From a virus, in the IMG/VR virus record IMGVR_UViG_3300048438_000153, positions 1-64,000 of that record: 64,000 bases of DNA. One strand, written 5' to 3'. The notes under the pieces were generated by a model that saw only the letters and a list, made by a program, of their open reading frames with translations, ran no database searches and had not been told where the DNA came from. Below, one piece after another: positions 7,605-15,700 of this stretch; positions within the stretch are counted from its first letter, which is position 1, and every line of letters begins with the position of its first letter. A program made the position numbers and the translations under genes.

Positions 7605-8186
7605 TCACATATAGGGCTTTAAGATAGGGAAGCCTCCCTCCCAATCATCAATCACCGAGAATGATTTCTCGCGCTCCATGAAGTCCTGAGCAACTTTCTT
7701 AGCGTCAAACTCCACTCCGAAATACTCCCAACCGTCAGGGATGACTCCCAACACACAGTCTGAGAGGTTATCTTCTCTCGGAAGCGACTCTCCATCCTCC
7801 ATAAAGGCGGTTAACTGCTCTATTGTGTACTCGTTCGTAGTAAGAGTCACATCAATCAGCTTCCCATCGAGCGTCAGCCAAGCATGATGGATAGGGATGC
7901 CCCCTTTTCGACAGAAAAAACCCTCACAATACTTAAGACGCTCGCCTAACTGAGAGGAACTCATCAGGCTCATGTACTGCGCGTTGAAGAAACACTGCTT
8001 CGCTTGCGGTTCAAAAGCGATGCACATCGTCTCCACGAGGTCTTGCTGTTCCTCTGTCAGACACTCTGAGTGAGTAAATGCTTTTCCATTGTCTGTCAGA
8101 TATCTCGCCATAGGGTCTTTGTGACCCATCATCTCCGCGCTCTCTGCTCGAAACTTCAAATAGCTCTCTACCCCGTTGATTTCCAT
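7605..8186 (-). CDS. Hypothetical protein (193 residues)
   Basis: Not recognised. The ATG at 8186 (protein begins MEINGVESYLKF) is chosen because a longer upstream reading would translate the repeated intergenic element as protein. The core contains GIPIHHAWLTLDGKLIDVTL, a pattern I associate with small transglutaminase- or NlpC-like folds in phage hypothetical proteins, with an ETMCIAFEPQAKQCFFNAQYMS segment carrying a possible nucleophile Cys before an Asn/Ala helix. This is a weak structural guess, not an assignment. Confidence 0.65.
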   Translation of the reverse strand: MEINGVESYLKFRAESAEMMGHKDPMARYLTDNGKAFTHSECLTEEQQDLVETMCIAFEPQAKQCFFNAQYMSLMSSSQLGERLKYCEGFFCRKGGIPIHHAWLTLDGKLIDVTLTTNEYTIEQLTAFMEDGESLPREDNLSDCVLGVIPDGWEYFGVEFDAKKVAQDFMEREKSFSVIDDWEGGFPILKPYM

Positions 8187-8222
8187 GACTTTATCTTTCC
8201 CCTCGTATGAGGATCGCTTAGT

Positions 8223-8270
8223 GATTACTCTTACTCTCCCAATCCTGATACTCCACCAATACCTCAACTC
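8223..8270 (-). promoter_or_regulatory. Repeated early element, copy D
   Basis: On the minus strand: TTGAGGTATTGGTGGAGTAT, then CAGGATTGGGAGAG and TAAGAGTAAT, ending about 37 bases before the start at 8186. Its left end overlaps the last codons of the gene at 8264. Confidence 0.65.
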
Positions 8271-8644
8271 AAAATCTGATCTATGTCGCTGAAAAGGTAA
8301 AAGAAGATTTCTGAGCACCTCTCAGGAGTTAAGAAATCCTTGCCGAATCGAGGGTAAAAACTAAAATACTCAAGGGATGACTCGAAAGCCCTATCTCTCA
8401 AAGAGGTCTTGTTCTTAAAGATCTCTTTCGCGAGATCCTGTGCCCCCTCAAGAGTCTCTGCCTTACTTAGCTTGAGGCGTCCCCCACAGTCGTTATAACG
8501 AATAGAAGTTAAGCTATGGAAGTTAGCTTCGATGACATAGTAAGACCCTATTTTATTAATATAGCTTCCTTGTACGACAACTCCATCAGACTTGATCTTC
8601 CACAGACGATACCCTCTGACTTTATTAAAAGTGATCTTTCCCAC
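8264..8644 (-). CDS. Hypothetical protein (126 residues), GTG start
   Basis: Not recognised. The start is GTG at 8644 (MGKITFNKVRGYRLWKI) with GAAAGGG upstream. The first half is beta-rich, with a pattern (GSYINKIGSYYVIEANFHS) suggesting an antiparallel sheet; a Lys-rich helix follows (LSKAETLEGAQDLAKEIFKN), a layout common in small phage proteins that display query data to a helix. Element copy E lies about 21 bases upstream. Confidence 0.6.
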   Translation of the reverse strand: MGKITFNKVRGYRLWKIKSDGVVVQGSYINKIGSYYVIEANFHSLTSIRYNDCGGRLKLSKAETLEGAQDLAKEIFKNKTSLRDRAFESSLEYFSFYPRFGKDFLTPERCSEIFFYLFSDIDQILS

Positions 8645-8664
8645 GTCAAACCCTTTCTAGTTGA

Positions 8665-8712
8665 GACTCTTAGTTACTTTCCCAAACCTGTTACCTCACC
8701 AATACCTCAACT
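8665..8712 (-). promoter_or_regulatory. Repeated early element, copy E
   Basis: On the minus strand: TTGAGGTATTGGTGAGGTAA, then CAGGTTTGGG and AAAGTAACTAAGAGT. Only about 21 bases separate it from the GTG start, which limits the leader to little more than the ribosome site if transcription starts just after TAACTA. Confidence 0.65.
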
Positions 8713-8916
8713 CAACCTCCTCTGATTCTCTAGCCAAAGACGCGCCGAGTGAGAGAGATCCACCACATCCACTCGGTTCACTCCAATAACCTTTCTTTCT
8801 GTTACAGCCTCCGCGTCCCTCTCCGCTAAGAGCCTCAGACTATATGCCCGACTAACTCTCCCAATGTGCGCCGAGTCTATAGGCTGACCCGTTAATCTGT
8901 CTTGTAAGTAGTACAC
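8707..8916 (-). CDS. Small hypothetical basic protein (69 residues), GTG start
   Basis: Not recognised. Arg-rich and mostly helical (AHIGRVSRAYSLRLLAERDAE). The GTG start at 8916 has a GAGAGA purine stretch upstream; an out-of-frame ATG lies two bases earlier. First gene of the minus-strand accessory block, reading away from the control region at 8917-9188. Its stop is followed immediately by element copy E. Confidence 0.5.
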   Translation of the reverse strand: MYYLQDRLTGQPIDSAHIGRVSRAYSLRLLAERDAEAVTERKVIGVNRVDVVDLSHSARLWLENQRRLS

Positions 8917-9188
8917 ATTCTCTCTCTTTCTTTCTTAATAAGCCCTACTCTCTTCCCATGCCCTATAAAGACTACACAAAATCACCGCTGTATCCAAAAA
9001 CCCTCCCTTGAAATCAAAACGAAAGATTCTTAAATACTTATCTGTCTCCACTCAGGGGGGGAACCTCACTTAACCCTATAAAATCCCCATCTAACTCTCT
9101 CTTGTAGTGCGATGCGGAGGGTATAACCTAGAAGACTTTCTTAAAGTAGGGACACTAGACAACAAAACACAGTGAAAGAGAGGGATGT
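8917..9188. other. Divergent control region between early (-) and structural (+) operons
   Basis: 272 bases without a gene. It holds a purine/pyrimidine-rich start region for the minus gene, a candidate + promoter at 9008-9036, two TATAAA stretches (8964-8971 and 9077-9084) that resemble the T4-type late promoter core TATAAATA, a run of seven G at 9055-9061, and GAGAGGG before the ATG at 9189. No promoter is proved. Confidence 0.5.
9008..9036 (+). promoter_or_regulatory. Candidate promoter for the + structural operon
   Basis: TTGAAA at 9008-9013, a 17-base spacer, then TAAATA at 9031-9036. The -35 box is five of six to consensus and the spacing is ideal, but the -10 box is weak. TAAATACT also resembles a T4-type late core. 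Either reading would start transcription about 150 bases before the first structural gene. Confidence 0.35.
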
Positions 9189-9770
9189 ATGCCAACACCG
9201 TTAGAGTTGGAGAGTAGTGTAAGGGCAAGCGACCCTACGGGTATCTTTCTCAGTCCTATGGGTGGGCTTAAGTTGAAGGGTATTTGTGTGGGTATCTCTA
9301 CATGGTTGAGGGTGGGCTATACAGTGAGTTCTTTCTCTGTGGGTTCAGGGGGGGTGGGTGCTTGTCAGGGTAGTCTCTTTCTTAATGTGGGGGGGGCATC
9401 TTCTCTTATGTTGAGGAGTCTAACAGGGACAGGACAGATGAGTGGTTTACTTGTATCGTCTTATGCTTCTGCACTAGGAAATGGGATAGCGAGTCTACCT
9501 TATCTTATTAGCGGTGTGAGTCCTTCAGTGGGGGTAGGTACATTCACAGTGACGGGTGGTGTGGGAGAGCCTATTAGTTTAGTGGGTGCTCTTCAGAGTG
9601 GATTAGTGAGTGTGGGTTATAATGGAGTGGTGTCATCTTTGGAGATAGGCGGTATTTCTGAGGGTGTAGTGAGTTTATTTACTGTGGGAGTGAGTGGAAC
9701 AGGCGGAGTGGTAGGCACACCTAGTCCGTCGGGTTTATCTGCACCTAATGCGCCATTGTTTGTGCTTTAA
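9189..9770 (+). CDS. Gly/Val/Ser-rich probable virion protein (193 residues)
   Basis: First gene of the + structural operon. The protein has almost no charged residues after residue 30 and consists of short beta-prone runs with Gly turns. The phrase GSLFLNVGGASSL recurs as GSVFLNVGGVSLL in the next, 2884-residue protein, so the two are partly related. A decoration-type or fibre-cap structural role is plausible. The gene is extremely G/T-rich on its coding strand, and contains runs of seven (9348-9354) and eight (9389-9396) G. Confidence 0.6.
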   Translation: MPTPLELESSVRASDPTGIFLSPMGGLKLKGICVGISTWLRVGYTVSSFSVGSGGVGACQGSLFLNVGGASSLMLRSLTGTGQMSGLLVSSYASALGNGIASLPYLISGVSPSVGVGTFTVTGGVGEPISLVGALQSGLVSVGYNGVVSSLEIGGISEGVVSLFTVGVSGTGGVVGTPSPSGLSAPNAPLFVL

Positions 9771-9779
9771 GGAAAAGAC

Positions 9780-12700
9780 ATGAAAGAGATCATATTAGAC
9801 GCGAGGTCAAGTAACCGTAATGACACCTCTACAGGGTTAGCTCTACGAGAAGTCTTAGACAGGGGGGCTTATGTAGGGGGCTTACGAGGAGACTTGATGT
9901 TTCTTTCTGAGGGTAACGGAAAGATCATTGATCGTGATGTTTCCGTAAGCGAGTTGGGTGAGGGTTCTTTCTTAGAGGTTCGTGGTGGTGATGTTCTTTA
10001 TGGTGGGGTGAGGGGATTGAGTGAGGGAGACTATGTGAAGAGGGGCGTAGTTCTTTCTTGGACTCGTAATGACACAGAGCGCGTAAGATTTAGCGGAGAC
10101 TTTGATTTATTGGGAGGGGGAAACCGCTTGTCATTGGGTGTAGTGGGAGGTGATTTAGCTAGGTTGGTTTCTTTCTCTGAGGGTGTGGAGTTACGCATAG
10201 GGGGGGATGGTTTAGACGATAGCGAGTGGTCATCGAAGATTGGGGGTGGCGAGATTGTTTTCACGGATGGGGAGTTGGGTGAGTATGTGTTCTTGGGAGA
10301 TGAGAAAGTAGTGTATGGAGGAGACGGAAGTCTTAGGATAAAGGAGGGTGAGTTTGATGAGGGCTTAGAGGTTTGGTTTGTGGGGGTGGAGCTTTTGGGA
10401 GTGGAGGTGTTGGGAGTGGATTCAGGAGAGGCTTTTCTTTCTCCTGTACCTTATGTGTATGAGCACATTTATTTGAGGGTAGGCTCAGAGGGTCACATAG
10501 GCTCAGAGCAGATGACGTATTGTTATTCTGACGCGGAGTGTAGGGGGTTAGATTTAGGGGAGTACGGAGTGGCTTTGAGTCTCTCTAGTGGGCTATTGAG
10601 GTTTGGTTCTAGTTACGAGGGTAAAGAGATCAGGTATGAGGGATTACTCTTAGGTAGGTGTGGTGAGTTAGTCTCTGAGCAAGTGGTGACGAATGGAGGT
10701 TTAGTGAGCGAGGGAGATATTCTTTCTACGGGTGTGGACAGTGTATCGGGAGAGCTTGTTGGTTTAGGTTATGGGAGTGTGTTTCTTAATGTAGGGGGGG
10801 TGTCATTATTGCCTGTGGTTTCGGGGGACAAGGTGAGGTCGGGAGACAGGGCTTATTTCGGTAGTGATGGGCGCATTAGATTGAAGCGTGGGGTTGAGTT
10901 ATTGGGTCAGGTTCGAGGCACAGGTATTTTGAAGTTGGTTCAGAGTTTCTTTCCTTGTCGCATGGAGAGGGTGGGTGTGTCACAGAAGAAAGTGTTGGGT
11001 CTTGATGGGAGTGTGGACTTAGCGAGTGGTGGTGTGGTGAGCTACACGCCTGATGGAGTTGTGACAGGAAACGGTGTGATATCTCCCTCGGGTCATTTAG
11101 TCTTAGGAGATGGGGAGGACTTCGCGAGCTATGATGAGTCTTTGGGTGCAGTGCCTTTGGGTCTAGGTACAGGAGTTGTGTTAGCTCTTAGGGGCGAGGG
11201 TGTGAATGGCTTTAGAGAGCTTGAGGATTTCATTGTTTCTGACGGCTTGAGGTCGGGGAGTACTTTCTCTTTCTTAGACTTTGTTCCGCGCACTGACTTT
11301 AGTGGTTATGGCGTGGGGTCTAACTATTTCAAAGCGGGTGAAGAGGTCTTGAAGCTCGGGGAGGACTTGGAGTATGACTTCGCTGACAGGAGAGCGCCGA
11401 AGGTAGGTTGGATAGAGGGGCGTACTCGTGCTTCAGAGTTAAAGAACCCGACTTCTTTCTTTCAGTTGGAATCGGGTGTTGTTGTGGGCTCGACCTCGAT
11501 CAAGCTCTCTAGTGGTACGAGCGTGGAGGTCTTAACAGAGGGCTTAGACTATGACTTACCCTTTGAGGCTCAGGGGGGCTTTGCGCGTCAGATCGCTGAG
11601 TTAGGTGGAGAGCGCACTAGGGGCTATAAGAGCGTCAAGGTGAGTGACACTGAGGCGATTCTTTCTGACTTGGTTTTAGAGCCTTCGGTGGGCAACTACC
11701 TTGTCTATGAGGGAGACTCTCTTTACAGGGAGGTTCTTTCTTTCTTAAAGGAGGAGAGTGGTGGTCATCGTGTAGAGTTGAGCAGTGGTTCTATCTATGA
11801 CCTGAGAGGAAACGAGACTGTGGGAGACTTAACAGGAGGTTGGGTCTTATACGAGGGGGTGTTAGGGGATGTCTCGGGTGGTGAAGTGAACCTCATGAGA
11901 GTCAACGATGAGTGTTTCGTGGACTTGCCCCTCTCTGACGAGCCTTTCTTGAGGGTCTACAAGACGTATTCAGCGAGTACAGCTCAGGAGGTGGGCTTAG
12001 TCTTATCTAAGGTGAGTCCAAAGAGTGTTCTTTCTGCTCGTCTTGAGGGTGGTTCAGATGTACCTCTCGTTGTTCTTTCTAATGAGGTATTGCCTAATAG
12101 AGTCATGGATGTCTCTTCGGCACATTACGTGAGCGGAGACTATAAAATCTTAGTAGACGGTGTAGAGAACACTTCTTTTTCAGTGGGCGCTGAGGGTTTG
12201 ATTTCTTTCTCACCTGTGATTGATGACTTAAGCGAGGTAGTTTTTCAGCCTCAGCCGAGATCTCTTGAGACTCAAGTTGAGTACCTGAACGGAGTGATGG
12301 GTTCATCTCTCCCTGTGGTAAAAGTCTTAGAGGAGCTCGTGGACACTGAGTATCGGGTTCAGCCGATCACAGGGGTTATTTCTTTCTCACAGCCTTTAGA
12401 CGAGGCTGTTGGCGTGGAGGTCTTGTATACTCCCGTAGACCCTGAGACTCAGGAGGCTCTTTCTCAGAAGAGAGAGACGATTTTGTTTGTCAAGACGCTT
12501 GAGACGTGTACTCGCGTTAGTGACAGGCTTTTTACTTTCTCTGAGAGCGCATACTTGGATATCACGCCACAGGTGTATGTGGACGTCTTAGAAGCATCAG
12601 GTGTGGTAGTCAGAGATGGCGAGATCGAGTTTGTCTTTGACGTGGCTGAGTCTGCGACGGTAGCTATTTCTTATGTGAGGGAGGGATCACTTGGCGGTGA

Positions 12701-15700
12701 GTACACGGTCAAGGTAGCAGAAGAGATATTCAAACCCTTTATTCAGTTGAGCGCCCACGCTAGTGAGATGACTCTTTCTGAGAGGTCGAGCATCCCTGAG
12801 TTATCTGTGGGTGAGGTGTTGGATTTGGGTTCTCACAGTGTGCTCGTTTCGGGAGTCTCGGGGAACGTGATTTCTTTCTCGCCACCTTTGAGGTTTGGCT
12901 TGAATGTGAGCTCAATCAAGCGCACGAGTAGAGCGGATTTATTTCTGTCAGTGGAGGGCGCGGATTTGACCTCTAAAGGCAAGTCCTCAGACCTTTTCTT
13001 AAAGGGAAACTACAGGGATTTAATCGCCCCTAACTCAGTGTTGATCCTTGAGGGATCGACTCCACATAGGGTCAGGAACGTAGTCTTCTTAGAGGAGGGG
13101 GTAACTCAAGTCGCCGTCTATGGTTACGCTTCGGCTCATGTCCTTTCTTCTTTCTCGGTGTCTGTTAGGCCGATACCGAATGAGGGGGATGTGGTCTTGG
13201 GCGGAGTCGGCGCGGTAGCGGTGGACTTGGGTTCAGTCTTAATCAAGGAAAGGAACGGACTTGGGTTGCCTTTAGAGCCGAGTGTGGACTACTTACTTGA
13301 GCCCGACACAGGAGTCGTGACCCTCATTAACGGACATCGCGTTGAGGAGGGTACGCGTTATACTCTGAGGTACACCGCGATCAGCTCTGTTTCACCCACC
13401 TATAATGCTGACGGTTCAGTGAGCTATCCTAAGTACAGCGCGACTTATTCTGTGAGAACGGACGCGAGCAAGTATGAGGGCTTACCCTTACTTGCTAAGT
13501 GCGTGATTGAGACGAAAGACAAGTTCATTCTCCCTATCGTGGATGAGGATTCTTACTCAGCCGAGATTTCAGCACAGCTCCTTCAGGAATCCTCTCCTAC
13601 TTCGGGAGAGAAGCAGGGATCTACGCCTTCTCCTAGACAGGGTGTGTCAGTGGGCTTGTTTGATAACCTCGCGAGAGATGTCATCGCGAGGAATAAGATT
13701 TCTTTCTACCACGCAGTTTCTAACGTGGTGGATGATTGGGTCAGTACCACCACAGGTAAGGTTGTTGGCGATCAAGATGGACGCTTTAGGTTCGATATTG
13801 AACAGGGAGACCTCAACTATGTGGGAGACGGACTCGAAGACCCTGTAACAAGAGTCTTAAAACCACGCTACGCGCCTCTTGAGTTCCTAGAGGGTATCGA
13901 CATAACCCTCACCGAGAAAGATGACTACAGTGGGCTTTCTGTGAACACTCTGAGAGGTGTCTACAGAGGTCAGGTTTCTTTCGTAGAGAATGAGATGGAC
14001 GATTACGTTTTAGTAGGGACAAAGACAGTGCGGTCGTTGAGCCTGATCGCTCCTTTCTTAAGTGTGGATCTCGTGCCTCGGTACGCTCAGATGTGGAAGC
14101 CTCACGGATATTCTAGACTCTACCCTGAGCGTGGTTCTTTCTTCTCCGTTCTCTACCCTTCTGACGTGGGTTACTCTTACCCTGAGACGGAGGGCTCTGT
14201 GATCGGTCAGATCGAGAACGGCTCTAAGGGGGAGATCAAGGGCATTACAGGGATATCTTCACTGAGAAAGCGCCCTTGTCGTATGAGGGTTCTCGACTTC
14301 AAGCCGTATGGCTACCCTTCAGTGGTGGGGTCTAAGGGCAGACCGACTTTCTTAGTGTCTGTCGTCTCCTACGACGAGTTCCCTTATGACGCTCAGGGCA
14401 ACCCTGACACGTCTAAGTTGATTTATGAGGGTAATCCTACAGGTGAGTTCCCTTCGGTGATTACAGGCAATCCTAGTCTTTCTTTCGGAGGTCTTTCTGT
14501 AGGCTCTGTTCTTGAGCTTGGGCGACAGGGATCAGGTTTCTCTGTGCTGTTAGATAACTCTGAACAAAAGCAGTCAGACGCTAATCTCTTTCCCGATCTC
14601 TTCTCGTCAGCACCCAAGAAAGTACGAGTGAGAGAAGTCGTTGAGGGGTGTTATGTGGTATTGGAGGGGCGCGCTAGTTCAATGGAGTGGAGTGGGCTAA
14701 GTCTTACAGAGGCGAACCCTAGAAAGGGAGATACTCTCCTTGAGTCTTTACAGGGAGATATTGACGACACCGAGAGCAGAGGAGGCTTCTTCAGAGTCGG
14801 TTCTGACGTGGGAGTCAATAACGGCTCGGGTGAGGTGGTCGATATATCTCTCCCTTCAGTGAGTGATCCCAACTTCCCCTTAAAAGAAATCTTCGAGCAA
14901 AACACGCCGAGCCCCCTCTTGTCTTTCGAGGGAGAGGTTCAGTTCGCTAACCGAGAAACATCTCCTTTCTTGTTTTCCGCGCTCTTGGGTGACGCACTCA
15001 ATGACAGTGGAGACGAGTCTATCCCTTATCTCTCTCAGTTAAGCGAGAGGGAGCTTCTCGCTGACGTGACTCAAGCGATGGGAGGTATCCTCAGAATAAC
15101 TGAGGGAGGTTCTTATGTGTACCCTGACGAGATCCCTGATGACGAGGGTGAGATCGCTTCAGGCAAGCTCATTCTTTCCTCTAGCCTAACGCCTTTCTCA
15201 GACGGCGAGATAGGCTCTAAGGATGTTGAGCAAGGGGATTTAGTCTTAGTAGATCTCTCTGATGGCGCTTCAGGTCTGATTGAAGTCTCTACTGTAGATG
15301 GAGGCATCTTACCTCCGAGGTTTAAAGCCCCTGTAAGTCAGGGTAATCTTCAGTACAAGCTCACGGACTACTATGAGGCTGATGTTTCTGTTTCGGGCAT
15401 TGGGTTGAGGATAGGTCAGTTTCAGTTTGGAGGGGGCTACCTCACTAAATTCTTACTTGCTACGAACGCGACACCTACGGACTACTTGACCTATGACGCG
15501 CTCATCACTTTCATAGAGCAAGCGACGAGCGGAAAGCACAACTCTTTCGATCTTTCTTTCTTAGGGGCTATGCTTAACTTCGTCTATGACGGTGCTTGGG
15601 AGATCTTTGACAATTTGTCAGGCAACCACATCTCCGTAAATATAGACACTTACGGCGCTAATCAGGGACAGCCTATTGTGGATCGAGGCTTTGAGATTTT

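Noticed and set aside
8187-8318. N-terminal extension of the 193-residue gene
   Set aside because: It would translate the repeated intergenic element, so it is not coding.
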